Assembly (NCBI GenBank): GCA_963743705.1 | Contig: CAVUQS010000011.1 | Coordinates: forward strand, 434,001 to 498,000 | Direction: 5' to 3' | DNA from: PALSA-243 sp963743705 | GTDB taxonomy: Bacteria; Acidobacteriota; Terriglobia; Bryobacterales; Bryobacteraceae | Length of the DNA: 64,000 nucleotides | In this document: in pieces, positions 19,040-28,070 of the stretch | Layout: each line of letters opens with the position of its first letter | Position numbering within the stretch: the first letter of the stretch is position 1 | Position numbers and translations under genes: made by a program | The notes under the pieces: model-generated | What the model was told of the DNA's origin: nothing | Database searches by the model: none | What the model saw: the letters and a program-made list of their open reading frames with translations, nothing else

Positions 19040-20065
19040 TTAATCCCTGGGCGCGGGCTTTGTCTCTAGGACCTTCTTCAAGATGTCGTCCTGGCGCAGC
19101 TTGTCTGATTCGGCGTGGAAGTTCAGCAGGATTCTGTGACGCAGCACGGGGATGTATAACGCACGGATGTCTTCGTAGGTGACGTGATAGCGGCCCTTCA
19201 TCAGAGACCGGGCTTTGGCGGCCAACACCAGGAATTGCGCGGCTCTGACGCTCGCGCCGTAGTTGACGTACTTCTTCACGAAATCGGGGGCGCTTTCGTC
19301 GCGGCTGCGCGTGGCGCGCACCAACTCGATGGCATGGCGGGAGATGCTCTCGCCGATGGGCACCATGCGCACCAGCTTCTGGAAATCCAAGATCTCTTCG
19401 GCCGTGGTCACCGGCTCGGCCTGGTCTATGTGCACCACCGTCGTCAAATCGACAACCTTCAACTCTTCGGCCGCGCTGAGGTAATCGAGCACCGTGTTGA
19501 ACAGGAAGCGGTCGAGCTGCGCTTCGGGCAGCGGATACGTGCCTTCGAGCTCGATGGGGTTCTGGGTGGCGAGCACGAAGAAGGGCGCGGGCAACTGATA
19601 GATGTGGCCGCGCACGGTGCAGGATCGCTCCTGCATGGCTTCGAGCAGCGCGCTCTGCGTCTTGGGAGGCGTACGGTTGATTTCGTCGGCCAGCAGTATG
19701 TTGCCGAAGATCGGGCCTTCCACGAACGTCCAGGTACGGCGTCCCGTGGCGGGATCTTCCTCGATGATGTCGGTGCCGGTGATGTCGCTCGGCATCAGGT
19801 CCGGCGTGAACTGGATGCGCCGGAAAATCAGGCCCAGGGTCTGCGCCATGGTGCGCACCAATAGGGTTTTGGCGGTTCCCGGCAATCCCGTAATCAGGCA
19901 ATGCCCGCCCACGAACAGCGAGATCATCACCTGTTCCAGTACCTCCTCCTGGCCCACGATCACGCGGCGCACCTGCGTCACGATCTCGGACTGAACCTGG
20001 CGGAAGCGCTCAATGCGCGACCTCAATACCTCGGGATCCATTTGCGTGGTAGCGGTAGTTGACAT
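19040..20065 (-). CDS. MoxR-family AAA+ ATPase
   Basis: A 341-residue AAA+ chaperone-like ATPase. The Walker A motif is GLPGTAKT (about residues 60-67), Walker B is ILLADEINR, and the sensor region is VLATQNPIELEGTYPLPEAQLDRF, a MoxR hallmark. An AAA lid domain follows. MoxR proteins work with VWA and DUF58 partners to remodel or load cofactors into target complexes. Here those partners are directly downstream. It starts 14 bp after the stop of the protease gene. The 220-bp gap to DUF58 holds the GxxExxY-derived element, which may split or modulate the operon. Confidence 0.93.
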   Translation of the reverse strand: MSTTATTQMDPEVLRSRIERFRQVQSEIVTQVRRVIVGQEEVLEQVMISLFVGGHCLITGLPGTAKTLLVRTMAQTLGLIFRRIQFTPDLMPSDITGTDIIEEDPATGRRTWTFVEGPIFGNILLADEINRTPPKTQSALLEAMQERSCTVRGHIYQLPAPFFVLATQNPIELEGTYPLPEAQLDRFLFNTVLDYLSAAEELKVVDLTTVVHIDQAEPVTTAEEILDFQKLVRMVPIGESISRHAIELVRATRSRDESAPDFVKKYVNYGASVRAAQFLVLAAKARSLMKGRYHVTYEDIRALYIPVLRHRILLNFHAESDKLRQDDILKKVLETKPAPRD

Positions 20066-20079
20066 GATTTAATCTGTTC

Positions 20080-22173
20080 TCACTTGCTCAGTTCCAGTAG
20101 AAGCCTCTGCGCGGGGCGAAATCCGGGCGCGATCTCGAGTGACATCACCAGTTCGTCTTTCGCCTTGTCCGGCTCGTGCGATGCGTTAAGGGCGCGCGCC
20201 AGATCGTAATGCGCTTGCGCCGGGTCGATGGGCTTGTACGCCAGTTCCGCGGCGAATTCGCGCGCCGCGCCTTTCGCGTTGCCCTCGTCCAGCCACAATT
20301 CGCCGAGTTTGTGGTGCAGGTCGCCATCCACTGGATAGATATAGTTCAATCGGTCCAGTATATCGGCTGCTTCCTTCTTCCGTCCGGCTTCGGTCAAATA
20401 TTTGGCGAGCAGTTTCAACGTGGCCGGGCTGCGGCCGCCCACATGCGCGTAGAGATTCAGCTCGTCGATGGCGCTGGCGGTGTCCTTCTTGTCGGCGTAT
20501 GCGGTGGCCAGAAATTCATAGACGCTGCCGGCTTCGACATAGTCTTTGTAGAAGTCGCGAATCGCCAAGCCTTGCTTGATGACGCCGTCGTCGTCCTTCT
20601 TCGAAGCCAGATCGATCAGCTTCTTCATGCCGTCTTTCCAGTCGTTGAAGTGCGCCACGGTTTCCGACGTTCCGCTATCGACGTATTCCAGGAACCGCTT
20701 GTTGAACTCCGAAGGCGAGATGCGCAATTCCTTCTGGATGACGGCGGGCGTTTCTTCACCATTGCCGAAATCGTGGATCATGGCAAGAATCGTGTCCCAG
20801 CCCCATTTTTCAGTGATGTAATCGACGATCTTGCCGCCCTGGAAGTAGCTGACGACGATCTGCTGCGGATACGACGGGTGGATGAAGCCGCGGTCCAGTT
20901 CCTCGATGGGCAGAAGCTTGTGCTCGCGGATGGCGGTGATCTCTTCCACGTCCAACCGGTCGCCCCACTCCGGCGAGGCCTGCGTCTCTTCATGCACCGC
21001 GATGCCTTCGGTGAACCAGCGCGGGATCTTCGAATTGGTCATGTTGAGCGTGAACACATGGCTCATTTCGTGCCACAGCGTCGATGCCCAATGGAATTGC
21101 CCCGGGGGACGTCCAGACGGGCTATCCATAGCGATGGCGTAATTGAACGTCACGCCCAATGCGCCCAATCCGGGCATGCCCATGGTGCGTACCGCGAAAT
21201 CGTCGTGATTGGGATACACCTCGACCTGAACGGGCCGCTCCAGCTTGTACTTGTACTTCTTCTCATAGGTCGCGATGATCTTCCTCATCTCGCCTTCGAA
21301 GTATGGATGCAGGAGTTCCGCTTCTTTTTTGTGGAGCTCAAGAATCGTGTTGTCGGTCTTGAAGGTCACGTAGTCTTTGTACGTGTCCATCAGGCGCAGC
21401 GTGTTGGTTGTGGCTTTGTCCTGAAAGCCATTGTTCCAGCATTCTTCCAGCTCTTTGCGAGCCTCTTCCTGCTGGCCCAGACGCATCAGATTGATCGCCA
21501 TCTGCGAGCGCGCCGTGTATAGTTGCGGATCGAGCGCGAGCGCCTTGCGGTAATAGGCGATGGATTCCGTGTAGCGGCGGTTGAGCATGAAGAAGTGCGC
21601 CGCCGTCTCGTAACCGCGCGCATCGTGCGGATCCCAAGTGCTTTCCTGCTTGCCGGAGAGCCAATCCATGCTGGCCAGAACGGCTTTGCCTTGCACCGAA
21701 TTCGCGTCCATGTCGAGCGCTTTGTGCGCTTCGTCCCGGGCGCGCGTCTCGTTGTTGTCTTCGAGTGCGAGCCGCGCCAACAGCTCCTGGGCTTCGAGCA
21801 GATGCGGATCCGATTTCAGCGCCGCCGCGGCCAATTGCGTAGCCTTGCCGCCGAAATCCTGCGCCTCAATCAGCGCCAGGCCGAGCAATGCGCCGGCATC
21901 GTCGGCATGCAGCTTGAGCGCTTCTTCGAAAAGATCGTGGGCCTCGTCGGCCTGCCAGTGGTCGAGGTAGAGGCGTCCCCAAGCCACGCGGATATCGGCG
22001 CGATCGGGGTAATTCGCCACCAGCTGGCGGTAGATATTGTTGGCGTCCTGATACTGACGCTTCTGCTGCAGAGCCTTCGCCTGCTGCAACATCTGAGCCG
22101 GATCAAGTTTTTGCGCCGGAAGAACCAGAACAGCGAGCAGCGCCAATGCGCCTACTCGCAGGTAATGCTTCAC
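20080..22173 (-). CDS. Secreted TPR protein with gluzincin (peptidase MA-like) domain
   Basis: A 697-residue exported protein. A signal peptide (LALLAVLVLPAQ) is followed by TPR units from about 30 to 230. A zinc-peptidase domain carries HEMSH near residue 370 and a downstream WFTEGIAVHEE that supplies the third ligand Glu (gluzincin pattern). A second TPR block closes the protein from about 560. The function is probably periplasmic proteolysis with TPR-mediated partner binding. It starts with GTG, overlapping the stop of the caspase-fold gene as GTGA, so the two are probably translated together. Confidence 0.82.
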   Translation of the reverse strand: MKHYLRVGALALLAVLVLPAQKLDPAQMLQQAKALQQKRQYQDANNIYRQLVANYPDRADIRVAWGRLYLDHWQADEAHDLFEEALKLHADDAGALLGLALIEAQDFGGKATQLAAAALKSDPHLLEAQELLARLALEDNNETRARDEAHKALDMDANSVQGKAVLASMDWLSGKQESTWDPHDARGYETAAHFFMLNRRYTESIAYYRKALALDPQLYTARSQMAINLMRLGQQEEARKELEECWNNGFQDKATTNTLRLMDTYKDYVTFKTDNTILELHKKEAELLHPYFEGEMRKIIATYEKKYKYKLERPVQVEVYPNHDDFAVRTMGMPGLGALGVTFNYAIAMDSPSGRPPGQFHWASTLWHEMSHVFTLNMTNSKIPRWFTEGIAVHEETQASPEWGDRLDVEEITAIREHKLLPIEELDRGFIHPSYPQQIVVSYFQGGKIVDYITEKWGWDTILAMIHDFGNGEETPAVIQKELRISPSEFNKRFLEYVDSGTSETVAHFNDWKDGMKKLIDLASKKDDDGVIKQGLAIRDFYKDYVEAGSVYEFLATAYADKKDTASAIDELNLYAHVGGRSPATLKLLAKYLTEAGRKKEAADILDRLNYIYPVDGDLHHKLGELWLDEGNAKGAAREFAAELAYKPIDPAQAHYDLARALNASHEPDKAKDELVMSLEIAPGFRPAQRLLLELSK

Positions 22174-23108
22174 TTGTCGATTGCCTCCTGCACCTTGGCA
22201 AGCTCGAGCAGGAGTTGCGTAAGCTGCGTCTTGTATTGGGCCTCCGGCAAGGCGGCCTTGTTGTATTTCAGTTGATCGATCGCCTGCTCCAACTGTTCCT
22301 TCTTATCCAGCAGCTCGCGCTTGGCCGGATCTTTGGCGGCCGCCGCGTTCGAGCCTAACCGAACCACCGCGAACGTCGCCGCTAGACGTCCCTCCCCGTT
22401 TTCCGCCGAAGGGACACGCTCTCCCTCGCCCTTGCCGGTGTCTTCGAGGACGGAATGCTCGGTGGCCAGGCGCTTCTGCGACTCGAAAAAATCGGTGGTT
22501 TTCTGCTGCGCGAAGTGGAAGGCTTCAAGCGCGGAAACCGATTCGTTCTTGTCGGCGTCCGCGGCCGGATCGCGCAATGCTTCAGCCCAGTAGCGCGCGA
22601 AAACCGTCGCGTTCTTTTCGGTGCCGGTCTTGGTGGCGGTAATCACCACGCGAGTCGGCTTGCGCAGAAACGTGATCGATCCGCCGCTCGAGCTGGTCAT
22701 GTTGACCACGAGCTGGCGCGTTGCCGGGACATGGTCAAGCAACGCTGCGAGCTCGGCGCCCGTCAGGTCGGGGCCGGGGATATTGAACTTATATTCCACG
22801 CCGTCGTACGAGCCGTGACCGATCAGCATCAGCACCAACGCGTCGTTCGGCTTGGCCTGCCGGTCGATTTCGGCGAAGCGCGCGCGAATCTGGTCGCGCG
22901 TGGGCGCCACCATCGTAATCACCGTGGCATCGCCGCCGGCTTTTTTCAGGCTGGAATCGATGTCGTCCGCCCACATCTTGAAACGCTGGTCGTAGTCGGT
23001 CTCGCCGCCTAGGCCTGAAAGCGTAACGTAGAACGTGGCAGCCTGAGCAGAGAGCCCCGCCGCCAGAAGAAGCGTCAATTTTCCAACGAATCTCAAACTA
23101 CGCCCCAT
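22170..23108 (-). CDS. Secreted caspase-fold (C13/C14-like) protein, catalytic Cys not evident
   Basis: About 312 residues with a signal peptide (LTLLLAAGLSAQA). A caspase-like fold is indicated by YDQRFKMWADDI, DALVLMLIGHGSYDG (His-Gly at the position of the catalytic His) and LVVNMTSSSGGS. In the last motif a peptidase would carry Cys, but Ser/Thr is present. This suggests a pseudo-peptidase or an unusual nucleophile. The C-terminus is a Glu/Lys-rich coiled coil (KKEQLEQAIDQLKYNK). The start at 23108 is the last ATG before the signal peptide. A TTG at 23096 overlapping the previous stop (TTGA) is an alternative. Confidence 0.65.
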   Translation of the reverse strand: MGRSLRFVGKLTLLLAAGLSAQAATFYVTLSGLGGETDYDQRFKMWADDIDSSLKKAGGDATVITMVAPTRDQIRARFAEIDRQAKPNDALVLMLIGHGSYDGVEYKFNIPGPDLTGAELAALLDHVPATRQLVVNMTSSSGGSITFLRKPTRVVITATKTGTEKNATVFARYWAEALRDPAADADKNESVSALEAFHFAQQKTTDFFESQKRLATEHSVLEDTGKGEGERVPSAENGEGRLAATFAVVRLGSNAAAAKDPAKRELLDKKEQLEQAIDQLKYNKAALPEAQYKTQLTQLLLELAKVQEAIDK

Positions 23109-25348
23109 TTCCGCCGCAACAGCCATTCGCTCGACCGGATGGCCAATGCCAGCAGGAATACGATCGGCATATCCCACAGGTCGCGCGTCTCGCGCGCCGT
23201 GATGCCGGCTTCCGAATATGAAATGTCACTCGCCAATTTGGACGCGGTGTCCGGCCGGTAGTAACGCCCGCCGGTCTGGTCCGACAGCTTTTCGAGCAAT
23301 TCGCGATTCTGGCCGGTGTGGAAACTCTCGGCCACGCCGTCTTCGCGGCGGAACGAAATCACTTCGCGTCCCAGCTCTTCCGTGTCGCGCCCGGCGATGA
23401 TTTCGGCTACATACGAGCCTGGCTTTTCGGCCGTCCAATCGCCGCCGTAGATGCCCTCTTCAAGCGGCACGGGGGCGAGCTCCACGGTGGCCGAAGTTCC
23501 ATCCGGACTCATGAAGCGCGCCTGCACCTGCGCGTTCGCCACGGGCTTGAATTCTTTGTCGCGCACTTCCACGCGGAGGGGGAAATGCGTGTCGTCGGAA
23601 AGCACGGTCTTGGGGGTGGTGGCCGAGACTTGTCCCGGAGCGTCCGTCACCAGGTAGCGGAACATCTGCTGCCAGAAGGTGTAGAGCGACATGTCTTCGT
23701 GCGGCAGCCACATGCGCCAGCGCCACACGCCGCCGCTGGCCAGCAGGGCGGTTCTTCCGCGGCCATAATTTTCTGTGATCAACAAGGGCATCGCACGTTT
23801 GCCTGGTGGTGTGACGTTTAAAAGCACCGATGCGCCGGGCTTTTTATCGCCGACTTCCTGATAATTCGCCACCATCGGCATCTTTTTCCACCGTTCGGCG
23901 TTGCGCGCCGGGTCGTCATCCAGGCGGCAAATCATGCTCTGCCCGCCTTCCGTGGTCAATTCGACCGGGGAAAAATCGCGATGGAACGTGCCGCGGCTCT
24001 TGGGCAGGTTGGTTGGCACCAAATCTTCGAGCGGCGAACCCGGATAGCCGCCATCCGACATCGTGGCGCGGCCACCGGTGAAGAGCAAACCGCCGCCGCG
24101 GCGGTCGACAAAGTCGCGGATCAACTGCTGCTGCGTTGGCGTGAAATAATTCGCTTCCACGCTGCCGATGATCAGGCCCTGGTAGCTGAAAAGGTCGTCG
24201 GCCTTCGAGGGGAAGCCCTGCTCCAGGCTCTTTTCCACCGTATTTCCGGTAGTTTGCGTGAGAATCTTGTTCTGCGTGGTGCGCAGAATGGTGAAGAGCT
24301 CGATATCGTTGTAATCGTCAAGCGCGCGGCGCGTGAACTTGAAATCCCAGCGCGGCTCGCCTTCCATATAGAGGATGCGCGGCTTGCGGTCATCCACCGT
24401 CACCAGGCGCATGACGCGATTGTTCTGCGGATTCTCATCGCCGGCGACCGGTTCGAGGCCGATATCCAGGGTTTTCGGGCCCTTTTCGCCGCAATTGAAC
24501 ACCACCGATTCGGTCTGCAGCACGCCATCGCTCTTCAGCGTCACGTTCTGCGTGGCGAGCACGCGGCCATCCTGCCGAACCGTCAATTTGGCAGGAGATC
24601 CCGAAAGCCCGTAGCTTTGAAATGTCACCGCTGCCGTGAGACGCGATTTGGGCAACGCGCGCGATGGAACCACGGCGTCTTCCACCTCGACATCTTTATT
24701 GGGATGCTCGCGCCCGAAACCGACTGTGTGCACCGGAATGCGCTGGCGGCGGATGGCGGCGATGGTGTCGAGGCTGATGCCGCCGGAATTATCGGCCCCG
24801 TCGCTCAGCAGCACGATCGCGCCCAGAGGCAGCGACGAAGATTCCGCCATGACGCGTTCCAGCGTGTCGCCGATGCGGGTGGCCTGCTTATCGGCCTTCA
24901 GCGAATCGGCGCTGGGGATGCGTTCCGGCTCCTTACCAAACTCGTATAGCCGTACTTGGAACTTTTCGCTTAGTCCTTTGAGCAGCCCATCGCTGAGAGC
25001 TTTCTTTGCGGCTGCTTCGCGCGTACCGCCGGAATCGGCGATGGCCATGCTTTTGGAGTTGTCCACCAAAACAGCCACCACGTTCTGTTGGGGGCGAAGG
25101 GTCGCCACGCTGAGCGCCGGGTGCCATAAGAGGAACAACAGCAGCGCCACCAAGCCAGTTTCGAGTAGCCAAATGGCTAATGGACGCGCGCCCGAGAGCA
25201 AGCCGTGGTTGCGCCGCACATGCCAGAAGAGCAGGCCGGCCGCGGCCAGGATGGCGATCGCGAGCAGCCAAAGGGGCCATGGAGTGAGCAGAACGAACTG
25301 CCCCTTCTGAAACAAACTAGCCGGATATTTAAACAGGAATTCGAACAT
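23093..25348 (-). CDS. Membrane VWA protein with glutamine-amidotransferase-like domain
   Basis: A 751-residue membrane protein heading the operon. Two N-terminal helices (about 22-42 and 55-77) lead to a VWA domain with the MIDAS motif VDNSKSM near residue 95 and LLSDGADNSGG. An Ig-like segment follows, then a class I GATase-like fold (about 390-600) with GGGLLFTGGRA, which lacks an obvious GATase Cys. A final C-terminal helix (about 725-745) re-enters the membrane. It resembles BatA/BatB-type partners of MoxR. The ATG at 25348 has GAGGA upstream. It overlaps the caspase-fold gene. Confidence 0.8.
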   Translation of the reverse strand: MFEFLFKYPASLFQKGQFVLLTPWPLWLLAIAILAAAGLLFWHVRRNHGLLSGARPLAIWLLETGLVALLLFLLWHPALSVATLRPQQNVVAVLVDNSKSMAIADSGGTREAAAKKALSDGLLKGLSEKFQVRLYEFGKEPERIPSADSLKADKQATRIGDTLERVMAESSSLPLGAIVLLSDGADNSGGISLDTIAAIRRQRIPVHTVGFGREHPNKDVEVEDAVVPSRALPKSRLTAAVTFQSYGLSGSPAKLTVRQDGRVLATQNVTLKSDGVLQTESVVFNCGEKGPKTLDIGLEPVAGDENPQNNRVMRLVTVDDRKPRILYMEGEPRWDFKFTRRALDDYNDIELFTILRTTQNKILTQTTGNTVEKSLEQGFPSKADDLFSYQGLIIGSVEANYFTPTQQQLIRDFVDRRGGGLLFTGGRATMSDGGYPGSPLEDLVPTNLPKSRGTFHRDFSPVELTTEGGQSMICRLDDDPARNAERWKKMPMVANYQEVGDKKPGASVLLNVTPPGKRAMPLLITENYGRGRTALLASGGVWRWRMWLPHEDMSLYTFWQQMFRYLVTDAPGQVSATTPKTVLSDDTHFPLRVEVRDKEFKPVANAQVQARFMSPDGTSATVELAPVPLEEGIYGGDWTAEKPGSYVAEIIAGRDTEELGREVISFRREDGVAESFHTGQNRELLEKLSDQTGGRYYRPDTASKLASDISYSEAGITARETRDLWDMPIVFLLALAIRSSEWLLRRKWGVV

Positions 25349-25526
25349 GAGTCGTCCTCAGAGTCCGGCGGCGATGAATGTGTAGACGCGCTTAGGGGGT
25401 GTGGGAGTTACAAGGTGTCCCGGTGGCGCGGAAGGTCGCACTGGCTGCCGCATTCGGCCATTGGCCTCTTTATGCCGTCAGGATAGCATGAGCGGCTAGC
25501 GGCGCCCTTCCGAATGGACCTGCGAT

Positions 25527-25700
25527 TTAGTTCTCGGCAGCGGCGGCGGGCACACCGGTTTCACAAGCCGCGTGGCGGCAATTGCAGGTGATTTCGGTGG
25601 AGCTTCCCGAATCGTGGCAATACTGGCTGCAATACTTGGCGCCCTTTTCGACCACGCAAATACAAGCCGGATGAGCGCATTTTTTAGTCTCTGTGGACAT
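25527..25700 (-). CDS. Small bacterial metallothionein
   Basis: A 57-residue Cys-rich protein. It contains CAHPACICVV, YCSQYCHD and CNCRHAAC: nine Cys plus three His, arranged as in SmtA/BmtA-type metallothioneins. It would bind Zn or other soft metals in the cytoplasm. The ATG at 25700 has an excellent AAGGAG site about 8 nt upstream. It stands alone between the M28 peptidase gene and the MoxR operon, preceded by a strong hairpin at 25742-25769. The 178 bp between its stop and the operon start hold no further gene. Confidence 0.85.
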   Translation of the reverse strand: MSTETKKCAHPACICVVEKGAKYCSQYCHDSGSSTEITCNCRHAACETGVPAAAAEN

Positions 25701-25741
25701 GGCGTCGTCTCCTTTCAGGTTCAGGCGATCGACCCATGATT

Positions 25742-25769
25742 ACGCACAGCGCGCTGCCGCGCTGTGCGT
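25742..25769 (-). terminator. GC-rich hairpin after the M28 peptidase gene
   Basis: A perfect 12-bp stem (ACGCACAGCGCG) with a 4-base loop lies 19 bp beyond the peptidase stop codon and upstream of the metallothionein gene. No T-run follows on the leftward strand, so it may be a non-canonical terminator or a transcript-stabilising hairpin. Confidence 0.5.
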
Positions 25770-25787
25770 TCTGCCACCAAGACTGAA

Positions 25788-27422
25788 TTAGCGCGCCGGG
25801 ACCGGCGCGGGCATGGTCTCCTTGGTGAATCGCGGCATCATCTGGTCACGATTGGCCACGAACCAGACCGCCGCCGCCACTTCCGCCGACGCTTCCTTCA
25901 CATCCTCGGGAATGATGCGCTCGTAAGTGTCGAGGTTGGTGTGGTGCGTCATGCTGCCGTATTCGATCGGATCCTGGCGGAAGCCGATGCCGGGCAAGCC
26001 GGCATTGTTATACGACGTGCTATCGGTGCCGCCGGTGGCGCGACTGCCGGTGGCGCTCACCGCGCCGAAGCCCCACTCCTTAAACGGAGCGAACACAGGC
26101 TGCAGAATCTGCGCCGCTTCCGCCGGCCCGAAAACGCCCGCGCCGCGCAGCCGGCCGGTGCCGGTATCCACATTGAAGTAGCAATCCAGCTTGGCGAACT
26201 CCGGCTTTGGATTTTCGAACGTGCCGAAATGCTGCTTCACGTAGGCGAGCGAACCGAGCAAGCCTTCTTCTTCACCCGACCACAGCGCCACCCGGATGGT
26301 CCGCCGCGGCTTCAATCCCACGGCCTGAATCAGGCGCGCGGCTTCGAGCATGATCGAAGAGCCGATGCCGTTATCGGTGGCGCCGGTCGCGGAGTGCCAC
26401 GAATCCAGGTGGCCGCCGAGCATGACAATCTCATCCGCCTTATCGCTGCCGGGGATCTCGGCCACCACGTCGTAGCTGGTGGTTCCTTGCGGGAAGACCT
26501 TGTTCTCGATGGTGAATTCGAGCTTCACGTCGTCTTTATCGGCCAGCAGCCGCTCGATACGGCCGTAATCGTCGTTGCGCAGAATCACGGTCGGTACGGT
26601 CTTGGTGGGGTCGTAAGCCGGATGCTGCTGCGCCACGATGATGCCCATGCCGCGCGCGGCGTCATTCATGCGCACCAGCGCGCCGTTGGCGATCAGCATC
26701 TTGTCGATAGCGTCCGCCACCTGCCGCGCCGTCAGACGGCCATCGTTATCCTGGCCGCCGCGTCCGCGTGCGCCGCCGCCGTTGCCGCGTCCACGCCCGC
26801 CGCCCGTGGCGTCGTCAGGAATCCGTTTCTGCGGCGGATTGAAATCCACAGGGATGACGGCGGCTTTGCCGATCATCACCATCTTGCCCTTCACGGTCTT
26901 GCCGACTTCGGCGACCCACGCATCCATCTCGGCCTGCGTCGGCCCTTGGAATTGCGGACCGCCGCCGCGTCCTCCGCGTCCGCCGGCGGCGGCTCCATCC
27001 GCGGGCGGAGCGACCTCAGGCCCGTGGGGGGCGATCAACTGAATCGCCGACCCGCTCACTGTCCCTTTGGTGGAAGGCGTCCAGGCCAGGATTTCGAACT
27101 TGAGGTTCTCTTTCACCGGCGAAGTGATGAAGCCCCACGCGCGTTCATTGAGCCAGCCGGGATGACCGAAGGTCCACGGTTCTTTGTGGGCATTCTTGAA
27201 GCCCCAGGCCGTGGTTTGCTTGATCACCCAATCCACTGCCGCCTCATGGTTGGGCGTGCCCGTCATGCGCGGACCGAAGCGATCGGTGAGCATGTGCTCG
27301 GTGTACATGACCTGCGAGTGTTCCAACTCTTCGCTGCGGAGCCGCGCTGAGGTTGCCTCATCCACTTTCTCTTGCGCCACAAGGACGCAGCCCAAAGCTA
27401 AGGCGAGGGACAGTCTTTTCAT
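25788..27422 (-). CDS. Secreted M28-family zinc peptidase
   Basis: A 544-residue exported aminopeptidase or carboxypeptidase-like enzyme. After a short signal (MKRLSLALALGCVLVAQ) comes a PA-like insertion rich in Gly and Arg (about 140-230). The M28 zinc motifs follow in order: GGHLDSWH, ATDNGIGSS, LWSGEEEGLLGS, YFNVDTG and the final His in MTHHTNLDTYE. All metal ligands appear present. The likely role is breakdown of peptides in the periplasm. The gene is monocistronic, with a hairpin just past its stop. Confidence 0.9.
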   Translation of the reverse strand: MKRLSLALALGCVLVAQEKVDEATSARLRSEELEHSQVMYTEHMLTDRFGPRMTGTPNHEAAVDWVIKQTTAWGFKNAHKEPWTFGHPGWLNERAWGFITSPVKENLKFEILAWTPSTKGTVSGSAIQLIAPHGPEVAPPADGAAAGGRGGRGGGPQFQGPTQAEMDAWVAEVGKTVKGKMVMIGKAAVIPVDFNPPQKRIPDDATGGGRGRGNGGGARGRGGQDNDGRLTARQVADAIDKMLIANGALVRMNDAARGMGIIVAQQHPAYDPTKTVPTVILRNDDYGRIERLLADKDDVKLEFTIENKVFPQGTTSYDVVAEIPGSDKADEIVMLGGHLDSWHSATGATDNGIGSSIMLEAARLIQAVGLKPRRTIRVALWSGEEEGLLGSLAYVKQHFGTFENPKPEFAKLDCYFNVDTGTGRLRGAGVFGPAEAAQILQPVFAPFKEWGFGAVSATGSRATGGTDSTSYNNAGLPGIGFRQDPIEYGSMTHHTNLDTYERIIPEDVKEASAEVAAAVWFVANRDQMMPRFTKETMPAPVPAR

Positions 27423-27494
27423 ATAGCCATTCAGTATACAAGCGGCGCGGAGCGCCCGAGGGGCGCGCCTGCCTGTTCTGAACGGCTACTTGCG

Positions 27495-28004
27495 CTAGAT
27501 CACCAGGCCGTCTTTTTTGCGCAGCGTTTCCCGCACGAACCACTCGTGCTTTTCGTGGATGCGGACGATGCGCGAGAACAAGTCGACCGTGCCGGGGTCG
27601 CCGGCCTCGTCCGCCGACTTGGCGCCGTCGCGCATATCCTTGATCACCACCAGCAGATTGGCGTCGGCTTCTTCCAGCATTTCCCGCATGTCTTGCCCTT
27701 TGCCGGCGCAATGGATGCTGGCCGCCTCCTGCATCTGCTTCAACTGCGTGGTCTCGATGTCCTGGCCGATCATGCGGACGCGCTCGGCGATCTCGTCGAT
27801 CGTCGGCAGCACCTCTTCCGCGAATTCGTCGTACATCTTGTGCAGATCGCGAAACAGCGGCCCGTAGGTCTGCCAGTGGTAGTGCTTGTAGTTGGAGTAC
27901 AGGACAAAAGCGTTCGCCACTTGCCGCTGCAGTTGCTGTACTACGGGATGATCCTTACGATTTTCCTGGGTAATCTCACTTTTCACGCTTTGCATGGCTG
28001 CCAT
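27495..28004 (-). CDS. dps: Dps/ferritin-like DNA-protection protein
   Basis: A 169-residue four-helix-bundle protein. The Dps ferroxidase signature YKHYHWQTYGPLFRDLHKM at about residues 39-57 is followed by YDEFAEEVLPTIDEIAERVR. This gives the His, Asp and Glu ligands shared across the dodecamer interface. It stores iron and shields DNA from peroxide in starved cells. The start at 28004 has AGGAA about 8 nt upstream; an in-frame start 30 bp earlier lacks support. The gene stands between the PQQ-dehydrogenase gene (66-bp gap) and the M28 gene. Confidence 0.9.
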   Translation of the reverse strand: MAAMQSVKSEITQENRKDHPVVQQLQRQVANAFVLYSNYKHYHWQTYGPLFRDLHKMYDEFAEEVLPTIDEIAERVRMIGQDIETTQLKQMQEAASIHCAGKGQDMREMLEEADANLLVVIKDMRDGAKSADEAGDPGTVDLFSRIVRIHEKHEWFVRETLRKKDGLVI

Positions 28005-28070
28005 GGAATATTCCTCGCGAAAAAAAACGAGCATTTCTCAATCCACCATGCGCTTTTCCACACTGCAGCT

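Noticed and set aside
18755..19069. A plus-strand frame across the moxR-DUF58 gap ending in HSAPLRLSVKK
   Set aside because: The C-terminal phrase is the translation of the repeat on the opposite strand from the GxxExxY remnant. It has no independent support.
25764..27350. A 528-codon plus-strand frame opposite the M28 peptidase gene
   Set aside because: The M28 zinc motifs on the other strand are complete; this frame shows only Arg/His/Ala-rich shadow sequence.
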